Source of the DNA: Polyangiaceae bacterium
GTDB lineage: Bacteria > Myxococcota_A > Polyangia > Polyangiales > Polyangiaceae
Reading direction: 5' to 3'
Assembly: GCA_947475525.1 (NCBI GenBank)
Contig: CANJMI010000012.1
Location: 62,001-126,000 of the forward strand
DNA length: 64,000 bases
The translations under genes and the position numbers were made by a program. The first letter of the stretch is position 1. Each line of letters opens with the position of its first letter. Below are positions 17,336-24,235 of the stretch, in pieces. A model generated the notes under the pieces. That model was not told the origin of the DNA. It searched no databases and saw only the letters and a program-made list of their open reading frames with translations.

Positions 17336-18202
17336 ATGAATACCAAGATTCATTCCTTCGCAGCGCTCGCGGGACTCTTTGCTGGGCTCGCCGTGCTCGT
17401 GGCAGCGCCCGACGCGACGGCACAGGAGGTCCAAATCAGCGGTCCGCTCGCCGGCGCCAAAGCCGTTCGCCGCGTCCGTCTCCATCGCGACGCCCGCTTC
17501 GACATCGCGCCAACGGCCACGTTCACGTTGCTCGACGAGTTTCGCCGCAACATTCTGTTCGGCGCGCGGTTGAACTACCACTTCACGGACTGGTTCGGCG
17601 CAGGGCTATGGGCTGCCGGCGGCATCAGCTACAACACCGGCCTCGGTGATGAGCTGCAAACCAAGGCAGTCGACGGCCGAAACTGCGCGGATAATCCGAA
17701 CACTCTCGCTTGCAAACGTACCGCGGTCAGTCTTTGTCGCGGCGCGGATTGCCTCGGTAAGAGCCAATTGGGGAGCATCGTATGGATGATCGCCCCTCAA
17801 GCGACGTTCGTTCCTTTCCGTGGAAAATTCTCGGTCTTCGGGAAGGCCTTCATGGACGCGGACATCAGCTTGTTCGTAGGTCCTGCGATCGTAGGATTGA
17901 ACGAGCGCGTCGACTGCACCAAGGGAACGTGCGCGACGACCCCGACGAATCCGGACGCCTTCAGCACCGCGGGTCGTGTCGCTCCGACAGCGACTTTCGG
18001 TCTTGGGTTCAACTTTTATCCGACGAATTACGCAGCGTTTGGGGCCGAATTCCGTGCGACACCCCTCGCGTGGAACACCTCGGGATTTGACGTCACGGGC
18101 GACGACGCCGTCGACTCGAACGACCGCAACTTCCACATCAATCCGATGGTTTCGATCTTCGCGAGCGTCCAGCTACCGACCGAGATCCAGGTCGCTGACT
18201 GA
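17336..18202 (+). CDS. Outer-membrane beta-barrel protein, GltB/NfsB-like
   Basis: A 288-aa protein. An ATG at 17321 overlaps the previous stop, but GAGGA at 17323-17327 is ideally placed for the ATG at 17336, which gives a clean signal peptide (FAALAGLFAGLAVLVAAP, ending ATAQ). The mature part is a barrel: RFDIAPTATFTLLDEFRRN and ARLNYHFTDWFGAGLWAAGG start it, and VAPTATFGLGFNFYPTNYAAF and MVSIFASVQLPTEI end it. A Cys-rich loop sits at about 100-120 (NCADNPNTLACKRTAVSLC). It is paired with 16344-17324 and separated by 11 bases. Paired barrels of this type form the outer-membrane part of Glt/Nfs machines. A tandem repeat array starts right at its stop codon. Confidence 0.78.
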   Translation: MNTKIHSFAALAGLFAGLAVLVAAPDATAQEVQISGPLAGAKAVRRVRLHRDARFDIAPTATFTLLDEFRRNILFGARLNYHFTDWFGAGLWAAGGISYNTGLGDELQTKAVDGRNCADNPNTLACKRTAVSLCRGADCLGKSQLGSIVWMIAPQATFVPFRGKFSVFGKAFMDADISLFVGPAIVGLNERVDCTKGTCATTPTNPDAFSTAGRVAPTATFGLGFNFYPTNYAAFGAEFRATPLAWNTSGFDVTGDDAVDSNDRNFHINPMVSIFASVQLPTEIQVAD

Positions 18203-18382
18203 GCGCTCTGTTGATTGGCTCTTCGGCTAACGCGCTCTGTTGATTGGCTCTTCGGCTAACGCGCTCTGTTGATTGGCTCTTCGGCTGACGCCTCATCGCT
18301 TTGTTGATTGGCTCTTCGGCTGACGCGCTGTTTTGATTGGCTCTTCGGCTGACGCGCTCTGTTGTTTGGCTCTTCGGCTGAC
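18203..18382. repeat. Six-copy tandem repeat, 29-bp unit
   Basis: Six head-to-tail copies of a unit reading gcgctctgttgattggctc followed by ttcggctgac: 18203-18231, 18232-18260, 18261-18289, 18290-18324 (35 bases, with an insert cctcat), 18325-18353 and 18354-18382. The first two are identical; later ones differ at a few bases (aac versus gac end, ttttgattgg, gttgtttgg). The core cttcggctgac or cttcggctaac is present in all. There are no unique spacers. The array starts at the first base after the stop codon of the barrel gene. Confidence 0.92.
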
Positions 18383-18469
18383 GCGATTGGGGTGAATTTC
18401 GCTTGGTTTCATCGGATCCTTGCAAGCTTCGGTTGCCTTGCCTTGGTCCGTGGTTAGGGTTGGGACGCC

Positions 18470-19270
18470 GTGGGCATGTTTGATTTCCTTAAGGGCGGCG
18501 CGAGGCACGATGTGCCTGGTGTCAAATCTGACCGAAAGCTGGATTCGCTGATTCGAAGCGCGAGCGACAAGCGTGCTCAGCAGTACGACCGCGACGACGC
18601 CCTTCGGAAACTGGTTGCCATCGGGACTGCGGAGGCGGCCGAGGGTTTGCTCAAGCGCTTCGGCGTCAAGGTCGACCCGTCGATCAACGACGAGGAGGAA
18701 AAGCAGCTCGCGTACGAGGGCATCGTCGGCATTGGGCAGGGTCGAAACGGCGATCACGAAGAAGCCGACAAGCCGGCACTCCGGACTGCGGTCATTGAGT
18801 ACGTACGTGCTTACTGCAAAACCGCTGAAAATCTGACCTGGGCTCTTAAAGTGCTGCGTGCGCTCGAGAACGACGCTGAGTACGAGGACGAGCTGCTCGT
18901 GCTGCTCGCTGCCCATGACACCGAGTACACGCGCAACGTCGAGCCGAAGGTGAACTTGCTCGGCGCGACCGAGTCGTTGCGAGGGGAATCGGCCCGCAAC
19001 GCCGTCGAGGCTTACCTTGGTGACGTCAACGAAACCGTTCGATTTCATGCCGTTCACAGCCTCTTCGAGCAAGGTGACGTGGCCGCAATTCCGGCGCTGG
19101 TGGCGCTACTCGCAGACGAGGAGTCTGTGCGGATCAAGAACAAGGTGGCTGAAGGCTTCGTACGCCTAGGGTGGCGTGTTCCTGAGAATCTGCACGTTGC
19201 CTTTCGTTCGGGGCTTTCCGACAGCTACGAATTCCGGATGCGGGAAGACGGCGCCGTCGCCAAAAACTGA
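18470..19270 (+). CDS. HEAT-repeat-like protein
   Basis: A 266-aa soluble protein; the start is GTG 18470 or ATG 18476, the latter giving MFDFLKGGARHDV. It is helical with HEAT-like repeats, most clearly AVHSLFEQGDVAAIPALVALLADE near 200-223 (two helices, split by DVA) and VLRALENDAEYEDELLVLLA near 130. It has no signal peptide or membrane segment. The N-terminal MFDFLKGG motif is seen in other bacterial HEAT-like proteins. The gene is bracketed by the 29-bp tandem array upstream and a degenerate copy of the same repeat downstream (19298-19319). HEAT proteins bind other proteins; the partner is unknown. Confidence 0.75.
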   Translation: MGMFDFLKGGARHDVPGVKSDRKLDSLIRSASDKRAQQYDRDDALRKLVAIGTAEAAEGLLKRFGVKVDPSINDEEEKQLAYEGIVGIGQGRNGDHEEADKPALRTAVIEYVRAYCKTAENLTWALKVLRALENDAEYEDELLVLLAAHDTEYTRNVEPKVNLLGATESLRGESARNAVEAYLGDVNETVRFHAVHSLFEQGDVAAIPALVALLADEESVRIKNKVAEGFVRLGWRVPENLHVAFRSGLSDSYEFRMREDGAVAKN

Positions 19271-19273
19271 CGC

Positions 19274-19289
19274 TGGCGCACGAGCGCCA
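19274..19289 (+). terminator. Short hairpin after the HEAT-like gene
   Basis: tggcgc (19274-19279) and gcgcca (19284-19289) pair perfectly around a 4-base loop, 3 bases after the stop codon. There is no T-tract, so termination is only possible. Confidence 0.35.
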
Positions 19290-19297
19290 CTCGACAC

Positions 19298-19319
19298 TTC
19301 GGCTGACGCCTCAACGCTC
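19298..19319. repeat. Isolated degenerate copy of the 29-bp repeat
   Basis: cttcggctgacgcctcaacg plus ct matches the junction of units 3 and 4 of the array (cttcggctgacgcctcatcg plus ct) with one mismatch in 22 bases. It lies just past the HEAT-like gene. The remaining bases of the 167-base gap up to 19437 show nothing else I can support. Confidence 0.7.
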
Positions 19320-19437
19320 GGCGCTCGAACTGGTTGGCCGACGTTCCGGCGCTCACAAACGGGCATCCGAGCATCGGCGCAATGAATCGCCGTGGCAGCT
19401 GACAAGGGCGGCCCGGTGGCGATACAGTTGCGTTCGG

Positions 19438-21096
19438 ATGATGCGCAAGCTCTTGGCGTTCACGTGTGGCCTGACCATGACGGCCGTGCCCAAGGTCGCG
19501 CGGGCTGTCGACTGGGAGGTCACCGGCGACGTCGCTTCCCAGGGCTACGAGATCGTCAGCCCCTGGGGAGACGTGGTCCTCGGCAGGCGACGGCTCACGA
19601 GCACCCTTGGCCTCGCCTCGTACAACTTGCAAGGGCGCGACACTCTTCCGTTCAAGGCCACGTACTCGGTCCAAGTCCGCATGCGCGTCGACGCCGATTT
19701 CGGCAGAGCGAATGGTGAGACCGCGTACGATCCGGCGAACGCGACTCGGTTCGTCCCCGGTTTGCAGTCGACGCCGATCGACATGATGTACGGTTACGTC
19801 GAGGGGCGGAACCTGCTCGGTGGTGCGCTCGAGTTCAAGGTCGGGCGGCAATACACGACGAACGTCCTCGGCTGGTGGTCGTTCGACGGTGGGATGGTCC
19901 GCGTCACCACGCCATTTTACTTCGCGGTCGAAGCCTTCGGTGGCCTCGAGCAGCGAGGCGGTCTTCCGCTCTCGACGGCGCGCTTCGAATCCCAAGGCGT
20001 GTGGCGCGGTGCGCAAGACGCGGCCTTTGCAGCGGACTCGCAGCGCTACCCGTCGTTCCAAACGGCGGCGCTCGCACCGGCGTTCGGTGCCGCACTCGAG
20101 TCGAGTGGCCCGAACTGGATCAAGAGCCGAATCGACTACCGCCGCGTCTACAACACAGGCGACGCATTCACCGGACAGTTCGCGTTCCCGAACAGCACAG
20201 CGCCAGCCTCGGGAGGCTACGAAAAGGTCTCGGGGCTTCGCGTTTCCTCGGACCGGGTTGGGTTCTCGCTGAGCGCCGCTCTTCCGGACCTGGGCGTCCT
20301 TCGCGGAGGCGTCGTGTACGACCTTTACGTCGCCCAAGTGTCCCGCGCGTTCGCTGGTGTCGATGTCCACGTCGGCAAACGCACGACGGTTGGCCTCGAC
20401 GCGGACTACGTCCTCCCGGTGTTCGACGCGGACTCGATCTTCAATTGGTTCACCCACAGCCCGAGCGCCTCGGCGATGGCGAGGGTTGCAACGCGGCCCA
20501 CCGACACCCTTCAGCTGAGCGCGCAAGCCGGCACGAAGCTGTGGCTGACCGAAGGGAACCCGGCCTCGTGGGCGACGGGACAGTGCGCAGCCGGAGGCTA
20601 TCAGACCTCGGAGCAACTCTCGCTCTGCACGCGCTATGGAGTCGACTCGACCAACTGGTACGCGAGCCCGAACAATTCCCTTTACGACTTCGCGCGCGCG
20701 GACGAAAACCGCATGAATCGTGCGTCAGCTGACCTCGTGGCGAACGCGAACGCGAACTACGCGTGGCTCACCGGCAAAGCGGATGTTCGCACGATGGTTC
20801 AGACGGGATTCGGCGACGATTCGACGAACCGTGGACGGCGCGCCGGAGGGACCGTCAGCGTACAACAGGCGATCGTCCCCGGGCTTTTTTGGCTCGGGGG
20901 GCGCGTCTCCGCTTACGACTGGCATGACCCTCTGCGCCCGGACCGCGACGCGACATCCATCGGGTACGTCGTGGCACCCGAGCTGCAGCCGCTTCAGTTT
21001 GGCAAGATTAGGGTCGAGTGGGAGCATGAGAGCAACCGGCTCGTTGGACAACGGTTTCGAGTACTCGGCTTGATCACGATGAAGGTGGCGCCATGA
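19438..21096 (+). CDS. Putative outer-membrane porin, partner of the 13-heme cytochrome
   Basis: A 552-aa exported protein (MMRKLLAFTCGLTMTAVP, cleavage near VARA-VDWEV). The mature protein is beta-rich with alternating aromatic/polar strands throughout, such as ALEFKVGRQYTTNVLGWWSF, FYFAVEAFGGLEQRGG and KTLWLT-like turns. It ends in a strand-rich segment (GQRFRVLGLITMKVAP). The size would suit a large barrel, but the strand number cannot be determined by eye. Its last 4 bases overlap the start of the multiheme cytochrome (ATGA, 21093-21096), implying translational coupling. By analogy with porin-cytochrome conduits (MtrB/PioB-type), it may sheath the cytochrome across the outer membrane. That function is inference; I recognise no direct MtrB sequence signature. 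Confidence 0.7.
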   Translation: MMRKLLAFTCGLTMTAVPKVARAVDWEVTGDVASQGYEIVSPWGDVVLGRRRLTSTLGLASYNLQGRDTLPFKATYSVQVRMRVDADFGRANGETAYDPANATRFVPGLQSTPIDMMYGYVEGRNLLGGALEFKVGRQYTTNVLGWWSFDGGMVRVTTPFYFAVEAFGGLEQRGGLPLSTARFESQGVWRGAQDAAFAADSQRYPSFQTAALAPAFGAALESSGPNWIKSRIDYRRVYNTGDAFTGQFAFPNSTAPASGGYEKVSGLRVSSDRVGFSLSAALPDLGVLRGGVVYDLYVAQVSRAFAGVDVHVGKRTTVGLDADYVLPVFDADSIFNWFTHSPSASAMARVATRPTDTLQLSAQAGTKLWLTEGNPASWATGQCAAGGYQTSEQLSLCTRYGVDSTNWYASPNNSLYDFARADENRMNRASADLVANANANYAWLTGKADVRTMVQTGFGDDSTNRGRRAGGTVSVQQAIVPGLFWLGGRVSAYDWHDPLRPDRDATSIGYVVAPELQPLQFGKIRVEWEHESNRLVGQRFRVLGLITMKVAP

Positions 21097-22517
21097 ACGC
21101 AAAGCACGGGACCAGGCCAGGATTCGGGACGGGGTGGCTTGCCGTGAGTTGCTTTGCCGCGATCCTCGTCGCCGCAGGCTCAGGCGGATACGCCGCAGCC
21201 CAGACGCCCTCCCCCGCTTCTTCCGCCGTTGTGGCAGCCGCACCGTCGTCTTCGGCGATGGGGGCCTACTCGCCCGAGGCTCATTCACCCGCTGAGGAGG
21301 AGGAGGACCACTCCCACGGCCTCGAGGCCATTCATGGAGGAGCGATGGTACCGCTCGAATGGATGCCACCCGGCACGAGCGCGAGCCCGCTACCGAGCGA
21401 TCGCATTTTCCCGCCGCAGCAACTGACGATTCGCTTCAATCACAAGAAGCACGTCAAGGAGCTCGAGCAAACGTGCAAGGTTTGCCACGCCGCTGCTTAC
21501 GAATCGAAGCGCGCAAGCGACTCGCTTCTGCCGAATCCGGCAAAGACCTGCGACAATTGCCACGAAGCCGACCACTCGAACCTGGCAAAGGTGACGACGA
21601 CCGGCGAGCCCACCGGCGCGTGCACGTTCTGCCATCTCGGCGAAAAAGCTGGCGAAAACGGCAAGGTCGCCAAGCTCGTGCTGCCAGAGCCCAATTTGCG
21701 CATGAACCACGCCGCGCACGTTCGCAGGAACATCAATTGCGCGCAGTGCCACGGAGCCATCGACCAACTGGAGCTCGCGACTCGTGAGCAGCTTCCACGT
21801 ATGGCAGGCTGCTTCCAGTGCCACGGGAAGAGCGGGCCGGCGGAAGGAGAAGCGCGTGGAGCCTGCGTGAACTGCCACCTCACGGAACCGAGCGGTCGCA
21901 TGCTCACGACGTTCTCGACAGGCGAGCTTAAGCCCCCCGCGTGGCTTCACGGTGCCGGTCACACCGCGGATTGGATCGAACGCCACAAGACCGTCGCGGG
22001 TGCCAACAGCGAGCTTTGCGGAAGTTGCCACTCGAACAATTTCTGCACCGACTGCCACGACGGCAAAGTGCGCCAGCGCGACGTGCATCCGAACGACTGG
22101 ATCTCGATGCACCCTCAGGCGGCCCGGCAGGACAACCCCCGCTGCGCGAGCTGCCACCAACAAGCGAGCTTCTGCGCCGATTGCCACCGCCGTGTCGGGG
22201 TCGCGCGCGACAGTGCGAGCGAGAGCCGAATGGCCGGAAGGCGGTTTCATCCTTCGCCAGAAGTGTGGACCCAAGCGCCGCGCAGCCCGATGCATCATTC
22301 CTGGGAGGCGGAACGCAACATCAACGCCTGCGCCTCGTGCCACAGCGAGCGGGACTGCGCGACGTGTCACGCGACCAAGGGCGTGCGTGGTGGCGGCGGC
22401 GTCAATCCCCATAGCCCCTCGTTCGTGGGTGAGTGCCGCGTCGCGCTCCAGCGAAATCCCCGCCCCTGCTTGGTGTGCCACGCGGGCGATGACTTTCGTC
22501 TCGGAGCATGCCGATGA
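21093..22517 (+). CDS. 13-heme c-type cytochrome, exported
   Basis: A 474-aa protein with a signal peptide (WLAVSCFAAILVAAGSGGYA). Thirteen CXXCH heme-binding motifs are present, in order: CKVCH, CDNCH, CTFCH, CAQCH, CFQCH, CVNCH, CGSCH, CTDCH, CASCH, CADCH, CASCH, CATCH, CLVCH. There are many additional histidines (for example FNHKKH and MNHAAH, c7/c3-type ligand patterns). Heme would be attached covalently in the periplasm. An acidic His-containing stretch (EEEEDHSHG) follows the signal. The close overlap with the porin-like gene suggests they form a unit that moves electrons through the outer membrane. Family assignment is certain by motif count; the physiological partner and direction of electron flow are unknown. 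Confidence 0.93.
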   Translation: MNAKHGTRPGFGTGWLAVSCFAAILVAAGSGGYAAAQTPSPASSAVVAAAPSSSAMGAYSPEAHSPAEEEEDHSHGLEAIHGGAMVPLEWMPPGTSASPLPSDRIFPPQQLTIRFNHKKHVKELEQTCKVCHAAAYESKRASDSLLPNPAKTCDNCHEADHSNLAKVTTTGEPTGACTFCHLGEKAGENGKVAKLVLPEPNLRMNHAAHVRRNINCAQCHGAIDQLELATREQLPRMAGCFQCHGKSGPAEGEARGACVNCHLTEPSGRMLTTFSTGELKPPAWLHGAGHTADWIERHKTVAGANSELCGSCHSNNFCTDCHDGKVRQRDVHPNDWISMHPQAARQDNPRCASCHQQASFCADCHRRVGVARDSASESRMAGRRFHPSPEVWTQAPRSPMHHSWEAERNINACASCHSERDCATCHATKGVRGGGGVNPHSPSFVGECRVALQRNPRPCLVCHAGDDFRLGACR

Positions 22518-22634
22518 CCGAGCGAAGGCGGAAAATGGGCCCGAGCGAGCCGCAAACCGCATTCTGCTTGCCCGCAGGAGACGCAGGGGACTATAGCCTT
22601 CCGTTCGGTAGCCATTTTTGGAGGGCCCAACAGC

Positions 22635-22889
22635 GTGAAAGAACTCATCCGTTATTTGATCGAGAACCTACAGCTGGATTTCCAGGGCGATGTGACGCTG
22701 GAGACCGTTCGTGGATTTCTGCGCGAGGACGACAGCCGGGAATCCCGCAAGCTTCTCGCTCGGTTGATCGAGGAAGAGGGGGTCGATTCGATGTTGATCA
22801 CCCTTGCAGACTGCCTGCGCGAGTACGTCCGCGAAGGCATCAACGAAGACACCGTCAGCGACCAGTTGGCTATTTACGCGGATTCCTGA
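22635..22889 (+). CDS. Small helical protein, unknown
   Basis: An 84-aa acidic protein starting at GTG 22635, 9 bases after an excellent GGAGGG site (22620-22625). It is predicted to be all helical (KELIRYLIENLQLDFQGD, then REDDSRESRKLLARLIEEEG), without cysteines or membrane segments. A longer frame on the same strand (from 22508) overlaps it, but that extension has no signal peptide, whereas the downstream lipoprotein start at 22907 does. So this small gene is the better reading of 22635-22889. It lies 117 bases after the cytochrome; 22518-22634 contains nothing else apparent. Function not recognised. Confidence 0.6.
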   Translation: MKELIRYLIENLQLDFQGDVTLETVRGFLREDDSRESRKLLARLIEEEGVDSMLITLADCLREYVREGINEDTVSDQLAIYADS

Positions 22890-22906
22890 GGGCAATCCTT
22901 AGCTGG

Positions 22907-24229
22907 ATGATGGGCCTTCGTTCAACTCGAGGCCCTCATTCGCTGGCTTCCGTCGTTCATCATAGAGCGCTATCTGGCGTGTTGCTTCTCGCTGCCGCCG
23001 GGCTCCTGGCGTGTGACGTGCAGAGTCCGCCGGAAAACGCGGCCTCTCGTTCGTTCGACCGCCCGCTTCTTCAAGTTGGGAATGCGCTCGCTTCGAGCGG
23101 GTACGATGCGCGGATACCCGTCCGCGTAGCGCTTTCGGAGACGGCCGCGACCGACGGGGTGGAGACGTCGTCATCGTTCGAGTTGCTCTTCGACCGATTC
23201 GTCTGGCCACGGACCGTCACGCGCCAGGCGGTGTGCCTCCAGGCCGCATCTTTCGAGGTGAAGTCGCTCGAGGAGTGCACGGCCCCGGCTCAGGGGTTGA
23301 CTCAGCCTGAGTACAATCCGGTTCGACGCTCGGTCACGTTTCGCCAGCAGCCAGGCGCGCGCCTCAAGCCTGCCACCGCATACCGACTGACCGTGTTCGC
23401 ATCGGAGTCGCCCGAAACCCCCGGGTTCTTCGCGTTCGATGGGGCGCCACTCGCCCGCATGTACAGTTTCGACTTCAAGACGAAGGCCGATTCAAACGGC
23501 GCGGTGGATGAGCTCCCCCCGTCGGCCGAGCGCTACTGCGCGGCACAGACGTGCGCGAAGGCGTGTGCGGCGGCGCAAAAAAGCTGCAAAACGGACTGCA
23601 AGGCCGCCTGCGCCAGCGATCCCGAGCCGAAAACCTGCGAGGCTACCTGCAATGGGAGCTGCACGGCGTTGGCCACAGCCTGCAAACAACCGTGCGGCTG
23701 CCTCGACGGGGCGACGTGCGTTGAAAACGGCGACCTGATCGGCGAAAAGCCTGCTATTTTTCGGGGCTGTGGCTTCTCGCCTTGCCACTCGCAAGGCTTT
23801 GATGAAGACCCAACGCTCGCCGCTCCACCGCCGCTCGGCCTCAATATGTCGTCGGCCGCAGCGCTCAAGGCCACGGCGTTCGGTGCCACCTCCCACCTGT
23901 CCCAAACGGGCGAAGCTGCCAGCATCGCCGATTTGAGTGGCGATCGATTTGGCCGTGCGATGCCGCTCATCGATCCCTCCAATCCAGGCAACAGCTTCCT
24001 CGTGTACAAGTTGCTGATCAACGCGCGCAATTTCGCGGATGATCAATTGGTTCCCGCGCTAAACGACGACATCATGCGTCTCAGAGCTGGCGCGATTCCG
24101 GGTATGCCCATGCCCGCCGCAACCGGCCCTGACTCCAATCGCCTCGGCAGCGACGGGGCGTCCTCCCAAGCGTCCTTGCAGCTGATCAGCGACTGGATCG
24201 CGGCGGGCGCCGTCCTCTCCTGCGAGTGA
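22907..24229 (+). CDS. Cys-rich lipoprotein with a CX4CH motif
   Basis: A 440-aa lipoprotein; the signal ends LLAAAGLLAC (about residue 36). The start is ATG 22907 (a second ATG lies at 22910). Residues about 40-190 look like a beta-sandwich (Ig-like) domain. A Cys cluster follows near 205-260 (CAAQTCAKACAAAQKSC, CKTDCKAAC, CEATCNGSC). Then comes CGFSPCHSQGF near 283, which resembles the CX4CH motif seen in myxobacterial cytochrome-like lipoproteins but is not a canonical heme motif. The C-terminal part (GRAMPLIDPSNPGNSFLVYK) matches the pattern of such proteins. It could be an outer-surface partner of the cytochrome. The signal and motifs are seen; function is inferred. Confidence 0.72.
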   Translation: MMGLRSTRGPHSLASVVHHRALSGVLLLAAAGLLACDVQSPPENAASRSFDRPLLQVGNALASSGYDARIPVRVALSETAATDGVETSSSFELLFDRFVWPRTVTRQAVCLQAASFEVKSLEECTAPAQGLTQPEYNPVRRSVTFRQQPGARLKPATAYRLTVFASESPETPGFFAFDGAPLARMYSFDFKTKADSNGAVDELPPSAERYCAAQTCAKACAAAQKSCKTDCKAACASDPEPKTCEATCNGSCTALATACKQPCGCLDGATCVENGDLIGEKPAIFRGCGFSPCHSQGFDEDPTLAAPPPLGLNMSSAAALKATAFGATSHLSQTGEAASIADLSGDRFGRAMPLIDPSNPGNSFLVYKLLINARNFADDQLVPALNDDIMRLRAGAIPGMPMPAATGPDSNRLGSDGASSQASLQLISDWIAAGAVLSCE

Positions 24230-24235
24230 CGCTCA

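Noticed and set aside
18203-18382. CRISPR array
   Set aside because: Repeats are head to tail with no unique spacers and no cas genes nearby.
18138-18425. Peptide encoded by the minus strand of the tandem repeat
   Set aside because: The repetitive frame only reflects the 29-bp unit (29 is not a multiple of 3, so the frame shifts each copy); no RBS.
19225-20616. 463-aa minus-strand open frame opposite the porin-like gene
   Set aside because: High-GC antisense shadow with Arg/Val-rich composition; the plus strand has signal peptide and coupling to the cytochrome.
21390-22562. 390-aa minus-strand frame opposite the cytochrome
   Set aside because: Thirteen ordered CXXCH motifs on the plus strand show which frame is real.
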